In this document: positions 1 to 10,450 of the stretch, piece after piece
How positions within the stretch are numbered: position 1 is the stretch's first letter
Layout of the letters: each line of letters opens with the position of its first letter
DNA from: Pelargonium cotyledonis
Taxonomy: Eukaryota; Streptophyta; Magnoliopsida; Geraniales; Geraniaceae
DNA length: 22,460 bases
Assembly: GCA_036897625.1 (NCBI GenBank)
Contig: JAYMTA010001006.1
Coordinates: 1-22,460, forward strand
Direction: 5' to 3'
Notes under the pieces: model-generated
Database searches by the model: none
Seen by the model: the letters and a program-made list of their open reading frames with translations, nothing else
Told to the model about the DNA's origin: nothing
Made by a program: the position numbers and the translations under genes

Positions 1-183
1 AGAGCCCGCCGAGCACGCCAGGATAGATTCCCGCCTGCGAGAGAACAGAGCCTCGCCTTAAGGGCAGCCGCAGTGGCTTTTGCAGATCAAGGAGTCCCCG
101 GCTCCGTCCAGTTCACCACCGGAGCTCCCTCCAAGTCGCAGGTGAGATATGGGAACCCCATATCTAAACTCAGTCCGCCGTAA
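1..183 (+). other. Open frame of unknown identity touching the left window edge
   Basis: Frame 1 is open from the first base to a TAA at 181-183, with no ATG. The block is much richer in G and C than what follows. A consensus-like donor (CGCAG|GTGAGA, GT at 142-143) would end an exon at 141. The potential peptide contains an alanine-rich stretch (ALRAAAVAFADQGVPGS) that I do not recognise. It could be the end of an exon from a gene lying to the left, or part of a transposable element whose non-coding part continues to about 590. The reverse strand reads like a pyrimidine-rich 5' leader, so a minus-strand element is equally possible. Confidence 0.2.
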
Positions 184-775
184 ACACCACCACCAACAAA
201 TCGAAGCCTTCGTCGTCGGAGCCCTCACCGTGGATCCTTCGTCGCCAGATCAAGACTGAGCCGCCGAATCTGATACTCACGTCCAGATCTGCTCATGCCC
301 GCCGTGCATCGTGAGAGAGAGAGGCTAGGTGAGAGAGAAAGGTTGGTTCAATTTAGGTTTTTGGTTTTATTTTTATTTATTTATTTAGCAAGTAAGGGCT
401 TGTTTGGCAAAGTGAATAAATAAACAATGTGGGGGTAAAATGGTATTTTCACCACATATTAACGGTGATCAGTAACGGAATCGTTAAATGGCTTTTTCAC
501 GGGTGCTAGATGTTAAAAGCGTTAGTTTATGGGGGCTATATGTATTAAGTCAATAGTACATTGGAGTTTTATGTAATTTCCCCTTTTTTTTCGCTGTTTC
601 ATCAACTGCTTTTTCATTGGTTAATCGTCCCATCTATTTTTCTTTTTCTTGGAAAATTAAATTAAATTATTTATTTATTGCTGTCAAAACTCAAAACTGT
701 GTGTTTTGACCTTTACATTAGGGTTATTGACAAGCATTACGGTGGTATATAGAATTAATCATTTTCATTTTCAAC
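184..775. other. Non-coding stretch, possible transposable-element relic
   Basis: No coding frame is supported here. At 300-345 there is a GA/CT-rich patch. A segment beginning near 397 (GGGCTTGTTTGGC) resembles the ends of Tourist/Harbinger-type elements, and 440-590 has repeated Ts and AACG/CGTT motifs. No matching inverted end or target duplication was found, so no element is called. Confidence 0.25.
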
Positions 776-904
776 TGACAACGATTGCAATTAAAATTTT
801 AAACAAACTTAAGACAGTCACGTGAAGAGCTCTACTAACCGCTCATCAAAATCAATGGATACATCATTTGATTTAATAGCAAATCTGAAGATTGATCCTA
901 GGGC
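776..904 (+). repeat. Diverged duplicated segment, copy 1 (partner at 1802-1916)
   Basis: Four blocks occur here in the same order as at 1802-1916: TGACAACGATTGCAAT (776-791), a CACGTG G-box (819-824), ATTTGATTT near 867, and GAAGATTGATCC (about 888-899). Spacing differs by some ten bases between copies, and the sequence between the blocks has drifted. This looks like an old direct duplication about 1 kb apart in the 5' flank of the phosphorylase gene. Confidence 0.4.
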
Positions 905-1801
905 TCCGACCAAACCACCATCTTCTCATTCCAAACAATCGTCTTTTTGTCATCTTGTAGACACTTGATGTGGCAAAAGGTAGGGTTGGATCAGGTCAGG
1001 TCAAATTTTAGACATAAAACACTTTTTCTTTTTGGTATATTTGATCTAATTTTTTCATGTTGAAAAATACATACCCTATCCCACTAAAAATTTGTTGGAT
1101 TTCGGATACTCAACATGTCATATTTGTTTTTTCAACTCTAACAGATACAAATAACAAAAAATTCATCGCGAATTTAAATTTGTCGTTTCTCTACTACACT
1201 TTAACTTGTTGTGAATATAATTTATTCCAACTCCTTAAAGTTGTTGGTTAGATTTGTTAAATTAAACTGACATTGTAAAAAAGTAGTAAAAATAAATTGC
1301 AGTTAGGTAGCCAAAATGATTATTTATACTGTGTAAACCATATGATATAGGAAAAGCAAGAGCACATGGTTGGGAGGTGTGAGTTGTAGACAAGTTATTT
1401 GAGAGCTTAAGTGGTCATCATGTCCATGTCCATGTCCATAGCCGTCTACTTTATTTATTCCAAATCCAAGAGGTCACCTATCAACACTGATACTTCCAAC
1501 TATCTTCACTTATTGTATGTTAATCAACAAGAAAAGAACATAAAACAACACCAAAAAACTTATTCAATAAAAAAATGGTTAACTCCTAAAAAAATAGGTG
1601 AAGAGATTATGAACAATTTTGTATGTTAATCAACAAAAAAACAACGCCAAAAAGCAAAGCCACATGAAATCCTATCAAATTGAGCCATATGGCTACATTT
1701 CGAATAATCAAACTAAAGACACATAATTTTTCTTCATCAGGCCGGGTTATTAAATTGAAGGCATTGAAATCCTCTCCTCTATTCTGAAGAGCACAAACAA
1801 A
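905..1801. other. Gene-free AT-rich DNA
   Basis: Only short open frames without domain-like composition are present (for example 1057-1251 and 1411-1629). Visible structure is limited to three copies of ATGTCC at about 1420-1437, the direct repeat at 1513/1619 listed separately, and a 12-bp perfect palindrome AGCCATATGGCT at 1683-1694. Nothing supports a gene. Confidence 0.5.
1513..1652 (+). repeat. Imperfect direct repeat, 106 bp apart
   Basis: The 18-base sequence TTGTATGTTAATCAACAA occurs at 1513-1530 and 1619-1636. Both copies are followed by related A-rich sequence (AAACAACACCAAAAA against AAACAACGCCAAAAA), with about eleven extra bases in the first copy. Confidence 0.6.
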
Positions 1802-1916
1802 TGACAACAATTGCATTTGGTGTTCAAGGTGACCACGTGGATGACTTTGCCAACGGCCCCTCGCAGCCATGGGGTATGTTATTTGATTTGACAACAATTC
1901 GAAGATTGATCCGATG
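1802..1916 (+). repeat. Diverged duplicated segment, copy 2 (partner at 776-904)
   Basis: Contains TGACAACAATTGCATT (1802-1817), a symmetric G-box CCACGTGG (core 1834-1839), ATTTGATTT near 1881 and GAAGATTGATCC (about 1901-1912), in the same order as copy 1. It lies about 0.9 kb upstream of the phosphorylase TATA box. A regulatory role is possible, but nothing in the sequence beyond the G-box shows it. Confidence 0.4.
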
Positions 1917-2190
1917 ACATTGGTCTAACTTCCACCTTCCAAGTCACTTTCTTCTTCCATGCAATTGTCTCCTGCTGCCCTGTGCTCACGTCAATAAAAG
2001 AAAACATATAGCAAATCTACGTCGCACTGCAAATTAAATTTTATCAATTCAAAACTTGTTATCAAAACAAGACTCGCTATCTTAACGAGAAATATCACAT
2101 TTTTTTTATATGCAAATCCAAAAGATTACCGATATTTTAAAAATAAAAAATTGACTTAATCAAACAAAAATCCTAACCGACACACAAAAC

Positions 2191-2394
2191 GAGAGAGAGA
2201 GAGAGAGAGAGACGATGCTTATTTAATAAGAGTGAGAGAGAGACGATGCTTATTTAATAAGAGTGAGAGAGAGAGAGACGATGCTTATTTAATAAGAGAG
2301 AGAGAGAGAGACGATGCTTATTTAATAAAAGATGGTATTTATTTGAAGGGAGAGACGATGCTTATTTAATAAAAGATGGTATTTATTTGAAGGT
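2191..2394 (+). repeat. GA-rich minisatellite, five units
   Basis: Five copies of GACGATGCTTATTTAATA begin at 2211, 2242, 2277, 2310 and 2354, separated by (GA)n runs of variable length. The last two units share a longer core that adds AAAAGATGGTATTTATTTGAAGG (23 bases; key part GATGGTATTTATTTG). Unit spacing is 31, 35, 33 and 44 bp. The array ends about 330 bp upstream of the phosphorylase TATA box. The (GA)n component is the kind of sequence bound by plant GAGA-binding BBR/BPC proteins, but a regulatory role is inference. Confidence 0.9.
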
Positions 2395-2723
2395 TGAGAA
2401 GGAAAAAAAAACTGAGTTATGGGCTATCTTTCGGCTTTGTTTGGGCTCTTTTTCGGCCCATAACAGCTCATACCATATCTCTACTGTTCTGAAAAAATGG
2501 CTCAAGACAATTTGGATCGTCTGCAACCAAAACAACCAGCTATAAATGTCAATCTCTTGAAGTATGTTTAGACGTGTCAAATCAAACAAGCCAAAAAGAG
2601 GGTTGTAGCTAGTTTTGAGGATTATGGTTGTAGACGATCCTCGCTCACCGCCAATTCGGCGGGGGCAGGAGATGTCTCGTGATTTGATGATTTTGAACAT
2701 GACCGCTTCTTCTTGTTAGTTGC

Positions 2724-2730
2724 TATATAA
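2724..2730 (+). promoter_or_regulatory. TATA box of the plastidial phosphorylase gene
   Basis: TATATAA lies about 90 bp upstream of the ATG at 2816. A start site about 30 bp downstream would give a 5' leader of about 60 bases without an upstream ATG. Confidence 0.7.
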
Positions 2731-2815
2731 AGCAGCCATAGCCAAAGCTATTCTTCGTAACAGAAGAGCCAATTATAGCTCTACACACTCTTCATTTCTG
2801 TGATCGGAGATAGCA

Positions 2816-5800
2816 ATGTCGAACACTACGCAATTCCCGGCAACTACTCACTGCAATGCGCTTTCCAGATTCGCCGAATTCGGTTCCAGAACCAGCCAAT
2901 CGAAGCTGCTGCTGGTCAAGAGGTCCCCCAATTTCCGCCCTCTGCGGCGGTGCTTCACGGTGAAGAATGCGTCCAATGACTCACACCAGAAAGGGAAGGA
3001 TTCAGGTACGTAGCGATCTCTCACTACGACGTTCTGTTTTTTTCTATTTGTTCATGCTGTAATTCGATTTTGATGTCGGTCTCGATGTTGATGCATGTTG
3101 TGGCTGGTAATCTGATGTTACTGTTTCGTTTTGTTGCTTTTTGATACTGAAGGTCCAAGAAGCCCTTTGAGTTCTTTCAATCCAGATGCTGCGTCTATTT
3201 CCTCGAGCATCCAGTACCATGCAGATTTCACACCATTGTTTTCTCCTGAGCAATTCGAGCTTCCAAAAGCTTTTTTCGCAACTGCACAGAGCGTTCGTGA
3301 TGCTCTCATCATCAATTGGAATGCAACAAATGACCACTATAATAAGTTGAATATGAAGCAGGCTTACTATTTATCAATGGAATTTTTACAGGTTTGTTAT
3401 GGATTTCCTATATTGGTTCTCACTGGTGATGAGTACTTTTTTGTTTGCAAATCGTTTAAAATATGTCTTTGCTATGTTTTGTTTTTGTAGGGTAGGGCAT
3501 TGTTAAATGCAATTGGTAATTTACAGCTCACTGGAGCTTATGCAGATGCTCTGCGCAAGCTTGGATATAATCTAGAAGATGTTGCTCACCAGGTGAGGTG
3601 GTTTTATGTGATTCTGATCACTAAAATAATTATTTACTCGGATTCTACATTGCATTAATATGTCAGTGAGGTGCTCCCTTCATTTAATCAATATCTCTTT
3701 CTACCTGATCAAAGTGAAGCTTAAGCTTGAAGGCAACTGAACTTCTGATAAGTCAATAGGTGGGGTGAATGAAAAAATTGAGAACATCATTATTAGAAAG
3801 ATCTGTGACTATTTAACACATTGTAGATTACTGTCTTAGCCTTGTGGAAGTAGTTTGCCTTACAAAATCTGAAGCAAAAAATTATAAATATATAACTACC
3901 ATACGACTACTTTGATCTAGAATTTCCTTTTTTCTAATGCACTCTCGAAGAAGAAGGGAAGATAAGTATGTGTGTGAGCATTTCTATGTCCAAGCATACT
4001 AGTTTCTTTGGTTGATTGACTACAGGAGTGTGATGCCGCACTTGGAAATGGAGGACTTGGGCGGCTTGCTTCCTGTTTTTTGGACTCTTTGGCAACATTA
4101 AATTATCCAGCATGGGGTTATGGACTTAGATACAAGCATGGCTTATTTAAACAGCTGGTTACAAAGGATGGTCAGGAGGAAGTTGCTGAAGACTGGCTAG
4201 AGGTATAGCTTTGTATACATTATTTTCGTCATTTATTGCTCTAACATATATATATATATATGGTATCTTCAATACATGTAACAGTTGAGTGAATATGTCT
4301 TGCTGCTGGTCTAACCCCTTAACTAACAATTAACCATGGTTTTTCCTTGCAGATGGGAAATCCCTGGGAAATTGTGAGAAATAATATCTCATATCCTGTT
4401 AAGTTCTATGGCAAGGTTGTATCTGGTTCAGATGGAAAAACTCATTGGATTGGGGGTGAAGACATAATGGCTGTTGCTTATGATGTTCCAATACCGGGAT
4501 ATAATACTAAAACTACAATTAACCTGCGACTTTGGTCAACTAGAGTTCGATCTGAAGACTTTGATTTATATGCATTTAACTCCGGGGAGCACACAAAAGC
4601 ATGTGAAGCCCAAGCAAGTGCTGAAAAGGTTTGGGTGCTTTCATTTCAATGTTGCTTGATTTATCTTGTCATTACATGTACAGTTTCTGAATCACATAGT
4701 TTAGTGTGCTATTGAATTAGACTAAAAACTCTCACAAATAACAATCTTGGTTCTATCTTTTATGTCCAAAGTATGATTTGATTGTCTTCGTCGCAGTCTG
4801 TGGGTTGAGGCTGTGGTCCCCCACTAGAGTTACAAATTACTATGATGCACATGTGCGTCTCCTCAAAATTTGTTCTCTCAATGACATGTAGTCCCAGTTT
4901 TCCAATTCTGCTCATTTTGTTGAGTTTATGTGCAAAATCATCAGTGGAAAGATAGCAAGGATGGCCTCTAATGCTTTATCTGGATATCAGATTTGTTATG
5001 TCCTCTACCCTGGGGATGATACCATGGAGGGAAAGATTCTTCGTTTGAAGCAACAATACACCTTGTGTTCAGCTTCTCTCCAAGACATCGTTGCTCGTTT
5101 TGAGAGAAGATGCCGAGATCAATTAAAATGGGAAGATTTTCCTGAGAAGGTTGCAGTGCAAATGAATGATACTCACCCAACTCTCTGTATCCCAGAACTG
5201 ATGAGAATTTTGATAGATATAAAGGGATTGAGTTGGACTGAAGCCTGGAATATTACTCAAAGGTACACCAAACTGTGTATGGTTTAGTATATTGTTCATT
5301 AAAATTATATGATAGATGTTTGGTCTAATGATTTCAGTTGATTCACTAAAGAATTACTAATGGGTTTCCTTTTGACTTTTTTTATTTCTCTCATGGGTGA
5401 GTATCAAATATTTTTATCAAATTCCTGACATCAGGTTAACAATTGATTTTATATTAATATTATACAAGTCCATTGGATCAGGATGAGTTAATATCCTCAC
5501 CATACACACTCTTGTATTATTCTCATGTTAATATTTCAAAAACCTAATGCAACAATTAGAATGTAATAGATCTATTAGAATTTATCGACTCCTTTTAGGG
5601 CCCAATTTCTGTAGTTTAAAGTTCATCTAAAGTCTGTTACTCGTGTGCTAGGACCGTTGCATACACAAACCACACTGTTCTACCAGAGGCATTGGAGAAA
5701 TGGAGTTTAGATGTTATGCGGAAACTGCTTCCTAGACATGTTGAGATTATAGAAAAGATCGATGAAGAGGTAATGTTGGAATATATGCATGAGCAAAACT

Positions 5801-8800
5801 CATTTCCCTCAAAACTATTCAATTTAATTTTGATCTCTTTATTTCATAATTTTCAGCTTATTCGGACAATAGTTTCAAAGCATGGCGCGGAAGACTCTGA
5901 GCTACTAGAAAAGAAACTTAAGGCCACTAGAGTATTGGAGAATGTTGAATTACCTGCGGCCTTTGCAGATTTGAATGCTAAAATTAGATTTAAAAAAAAC
6001 AAATCGTTAAATTCCAGTAAGGAACGTAAAAATTCTGCCACTGATGGAAAACTCGAAGCTGTTAAGGAAGAATCTGAACCCAAGAAGGAAGAGATTCAAG
6101 AGAAGGATAAACCAAAGATGGTCCGAATGGCAAATCTTTGTGTAGTGGGTGGTCATGCAGTGAACGGGGTCGCCGAAATACATAGTGAAATAGTCAAAGA
6201 TGAAGTCTTCAATGACTTTAATAAGGTATAGATATCAATAGCTTGTTCTTTTTTTCTTTTCTTTTTTTGGTTTACAATGTTATGGGTTTCAATGACAATT
6301 TTGATCTACGTTTGTGTTTGTAAATAATTTTCATTGTTGCTTATTATTATTTGTTTGTATTTCCAATCTTGTCAGTTGTGGCCTGAAAAGTTCCAAAATA
6401 AGACTAATGGAGTGACACCAAGAAGATGGATGCTGTTCTGCAATCCAGATTTGAGTAAAATTATAAGTGATCGGCTTGGCACAGATGACTGGGTACTGAA
6501 TACAACAAAACTGGCTGGCTTGAGAGAGGTAAACCACCATGTTTATGATACTGTTTTGATCTGGGGATCATGCATGTTCATTATTGAATTGCATCTAAAA
6601 CCATGTCCGTTTCACAAAGCCCATCCCATTTTAAAGAATCTATGATAAAAATGTATGGGTATATACTGTAGACACTGAGGCAGCGTACGGGTTATTTTGA
6701 AGCGGGAATCAACTATTATTTGTGTGTAAATTTGGATTCATGCAATCCTAGTTTCATTTCTGCCCATTCCCTCCAAAGTAAAAAAGAATCAGATTCCAGT
6801 TTTTATGTGATTATATACCCTTAACCATGGTGCAATATTACATATAAGTATAGACGAAGAAGGGGGAAAACACTTTCTTTCCCATTCCCTTCAAAATGAC
6901 CCAAACTCTGCCTGAATACTAATGGAGGTTAAAAGAACAGAACGGTATGCCTTCATGGTTTCCATCTGTTCTAAGATAATAGACAGCTTGTAATGGTTCT
7001 GCAGTGCATTTCCCTCTTGTTACTTTAATTTCCTGGAACCATTGTGCTATAGTTTGGCATGTAACATATCTTTCTCGACTACACATGGAGTTGCTGTTTT
7101 CAAGATGACAACAAATGGTAGTTATGGACTTATGGCAGTTTCTTCCTCCTATTTTTCCAAGTTCATGAACTTTATGCCTTAAAATTGAGATTTTACGGAC
7201 CTTTAATTATTTGTTTAATGAATGATCTTGCCATATGCTCTAATTAGAAGAGTGTGTTTTATAGTTTGCCGATGATGAAGGTCTCCACAAGCAGTGGAGA
7301 GAAGCAAAAAGGAACAGCAAGCTGAAGGTTGTGTCTTTGATCAAAGAGAAAACAGGATATTCGGTCAGCCCTGATGCAATGTTTGACATCCAGGTTTTTA
7401 CTTGCCTTTAAACTCGTCCTTTACACATTTACAAACAATAGAAGAAATACACATGTTCATATTCTGGTATCAGATAATGACAGGATTATTTGATAAAAGG
7501 AAAAATAAAAGGAGGCTAAATATGTTACGTTTAGTGGTCACAAATTAAGAAGTTTCTGTATTCTTATTATTTACTGTGGTATATTTCTTAGCTAATCTCG
7601 CTCAGTGTTATTTGAACAGGAACAATGTCTTGAATACATTAGGAATTCATCATATGCATGTAGTATAGTTAAATACATGTACACAAAAGTCTAAATACAT
7701 GTATGCTGAATTTTCTGCACATAAGATGTCCTAGTATGCAGAAGCATTTTTGTTTTTCTTTCTTTTTATTGCTGTTTAACTTTATACTTGAGCTGGTTAT
7801 GTTCAGGTGAAGCGAATTCATGAGTACAAGCGACAACTGTTAAATATCTTGGGAATTGTGTATCGCTACAAGAAGATGAAACAACTTAGCGCCACAGAAA
7901 GGAAAGATAAGTTTGCTCCTCGAGTTTGTATATTTGGGGGAAAAGCATTTGCCACGTATGTGCAAGCCAAGAGGATTGTGAAATTTATCTCAGACGTTGG
8001 TGCTAAAGTGAATAATGATCCTGAGATTGGTGATTTGCTAAAGGTATGGTGCTACTGCTAAAATAATTCAAATTTGGGTGCCAAAATACTTTTTTGTTGT
8101 TGAAAAATTACTTATCTTTATGTATGCTATTGTTGGAGGCATGTTTCTCGTGCTAAGGCAAATTGTCTACGAATCATTTTGAAAAGTGAATTATTTGATT
8201 GGTTTTATTGACTCAAACTGATGTAAGGGAGTTCCTAATATAAAAACTCAAAATTTTCTACAAAATCTGCTCTCGCATATGTGGGTATTTATACTGTGAA
8301 TCAGTAGCTGATCATTACATTAATGTTAGTGTTGATGTTTATTATTTGTTCTGTTATAGGTTGTGTTTGTCCCTGATTACAATGTTAGTGTTGCTGAATT
8401 GCTTATCCCTGCAAGTGAGCTCTCTCAGCATATCAGGTATACTCAATTGTCTTTTTCTTGTATTACCTTTCCAGTAATGAATTAAGATGACAAAGTTAAA
8501 TTTGTTTGGCTAGAACAAGTAGGTAGTTTATATTTTATTTAAAGCTTCCGTAGCACCGACGTTGCTCTCCCTTTTGCATTGCAGTACTGCTGGGATGGAG
8601 GCTAGTGGAACCAGCAACATGAAGTTTGCCATGAATGGTTGCATCCTCATTGGGACCTTAGACGGGGCCAACGTTGAGATAAGGGAAGAAGTGGGAGACG
8701 ACAACTTTTTCCTCTTTGGCGCCAGAGCTCACGAGATTGCTGGGCTCAGGAAAGAGCGAGCTGATGGGAAGGTGACAAATTAAAGACATTTTGCTTCTCT

Positions 8801-9268
8801 GTTATCTATAGCTACATATTAATCGTATATTAACTTAGCTGATTGTTGTTATGTAGTTTGTTCCGGACCCACGATTTGAGGAAGTTAAGGAATACATTAG
8901 GAGTGGTGTATTTGGATCTTATGATGAGTTGATGGGGTCATTGGAAGGAAACGAAGGTTTTGGCCGTGCTGATTATTTCCTGGTCGGGAAGGACTTCCCT
9001 AGTTACGTAGATTGCCAAGAGGAGGTTGACAAGGCATACCGTGATCAGAAGGTGAGTTACATGTACATATATCTATATATTGTTTGTTGTGATATAATTG
9101 ATCTGTGCAAGGCATGGTTATAATGTTAATTGGGTGTATGTGTTATGGCAGAGATGGACAAAGATGTCGATCATGAATACAGCGGGATCATACAAGTTCA
9201 GCAGCGACAGAACTATCCACGAATATGCCAAAGACATATGGAACATCAAACCCGTCGAAATTAAGTGA
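2816..9268 (+). CDS. PHS1: Plastidial alpha-glucan phosphorylase (L-type, PHS1/PHO1)
   Basis: This glycosyltransferase family 35 enzyme reversibly phosphorolyses alpha-1,4-glucans to glucose-1-phosphate in plastids. Fifteen exons: 2816-3005, 3153-3391, 3491-3592, 4026-4202, 4353-4628, 4991-5262, 5652-5769, 5857-6225, 6376-6528, 7265-7393, 7807-8043, 8360-8436, 8585-8771, 8857-9051, 9152-9268. All introns are GT-AG and the product is 945 aa, close to known plant L-forms. Residues 1 to about 52 are Ser/Thr/Arg-rich with one acidic residue, as in a chloroplast transit peptide. Visible family motifs are [10 protein letters not shown] (184-193), NDTHPT (387-392), KRIHEYKRQ (677-685) and the pyridoxal-phosphate signature [10 protein letters not shown], with the cofactor lysine at about 793. 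The plastid-specific insertion (L78/L80) lies at about 498-543. It is short, about 46 residues, and begins with a basic stretch rather than an acidic one. Intron 7 (5770-5856) has no stop in frame. The gene looks intact. Confidence 0.97.
6679..6912. mobile_element. Probable Tourist-like MITE in intron 9 of the phosphorylase gene
   Basis: Imperfect terminal inverted repeats of about 30 bp bound this 234-bp segment. The left end reads GGCAGCGTACGGGTTATTTT and the right end, reverse-complemented, GGCAGAGTTTGGGTCATTTT; both continue GAAG(C)GGGAAT. A 3-bp direct repeat TGA flanks the element at 6676-6678 and 6913-6915. There is no coding capacity. Short length, G-rich ends, a 3-bp duplication and internal GGGAAT-type sequence fit PIF/Harbinger-derived Tourist elements, whose usual target duplication is TAA or TTA, so TGA is atypical. 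It lies in the 736-bp intron 9 (6529-7264), the longest in the gene. Confidence 0.7.
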
Positions 9269-9417
9269 TGGGTTCGTATCTATATATGCATAATTTATAT
9301 AAATGAGTGTCAATAACCACAAGTGCGGATATATAGTTCTACAAAATGCATGGTTGAGATGGTGATGGACCGTGCAGTGCCTTCTGTATGGCAAAATTTT
9401 GGGGAGAGTGCTTACAT

Positions 9418-9521
9418 AATAAAGTTTAGTCTTCTTCTTCTTCATCTCTGTAGTTTATATGTAAACGGATGTGTTGCTGAACAATGTGTTGTTCAGATTA
9501 TTTAATTATCTAATTAATAAA
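9418..9521 (+). terminator. Poly(A) signals of the phosphorylase gene
   Basis: Two AATAAA hexamers, at 9418-9423 and 9516-9521, follow the stop codon by about 150 and 250 bases. A TTGTTGT/TGTGTTG-rich stretch lies between them. Either or both may serve as the near-upstream element for 3' end formation. Confidence 0.55.
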
Positions 9522-10338
9522 GGCGCTCGTGTTATATATTATCTTCAATTATATATGCACAACAACCTTACTTTTTGTTAATCATCAAAATTTGTAGTGC
9601 TTTGTTTGTGAGTTATAAAAGAGGGTTTAAAGACAAATAGACATTCATGGCATCAACAATTAATATATAGTACTTGATAGTAACTTGTTTAAGGAGCGGC
9701 TGACCTCGTCGAAGTCATTTGTGTTGCTGGTCTGGTTACATCCTGGCACATAATTGACCCGCTCTTATAACTTCTAACCATTAATATACATTTTATTAGA
9801 GGTTGAAAGAATAAAAACATGTACTCTATATATTTCTTTTTTTTATAGTTGGTGGCAATTCAATTATCTCCTTACAAATGGTGAGAATATGTAATCTAGG
9901 TATAATGGTATATATATATATATATAAACGCTAGTTGCAGTAGTTTAATTACTTATAATTCATTTCCAAGCTAGTTGTATTATTTTTCAAAACTAAAACC
10001 AGCAGGAAGGAAGGAGAAGAGAACAAGGGTTGCGCTTGACTAAGTCTAAGTCTAAGTCTACTATTCCCAATCCCATATGAAGCGCCACTTGCACATGCTT
10101 ATGCTTGGAGTCGTGGTGCCATGCACTGCACTGCCGCCCGTTTTACTAACAATAACATGGTATAGATATATAGATAGTAAGGAATTTGAAAATCCAACTT
10201 ATGGTTGACATTTGACAATGCTAGTGCCAAGTTGGATAATATAATGGAAAAAGAGTGACTGTCAAAAATGTAGGTCTTAACATTTCAAAAATGCTTCAAG
10301 GCAAACAAATGTAGCTAGTTGTCAACTATGAGTAGGTG
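9522..10338. other. Intergenic region between the phosphorylase and PLAC8 genes
   Basis: AT-rich with no supported coding frame. It holds a (TA)n run at about 9910-9926 and three tandem copies of TAAGTC (10041-10058). The PLAC8 gene promoter presumably occupies the right part. Confidence 0.5.
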
Positions 10339-10345
10339 TATAAAA
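10339..10345 (+). promoter_or_regulatory. Candidate TATA box of the PLAC8-family gene
   Basis: TATAAAA lies 106 bp upstream of the ATG at 10451. It would give a leader of about 75-80 bases. Confidence 0.5.
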
Positions 10346-10450
10346 TGTGTAGCAATTAGTGAGGTGAGAACCGATCCACATCTCTCTGAATCACTAATTA
10401 AGCTTAACAGAGCTGAGCTGAATAGCTGATCTGATCTGTGTGTGTACGTA

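Noticed and set aside
2191..2394. CRISPR-like array
   Set aside because: Spacers are simple GA runs and repeats directly abut them in a plant nuclear context; it is a minisatellite.
2383..2700. Minus-strand open frame of 105 codons upstream of the phosphorylase gene
   Set aside because: No domain-like sequence and no supporting signals; it overlaps the minisatellite end and the phosphorylase promoter.
7670..7703. Two copies of TAAATACATGTA in phosphorylase intron 10
   Set aside because: Short AT-rich repeats of this kind are expected by chance in introns.
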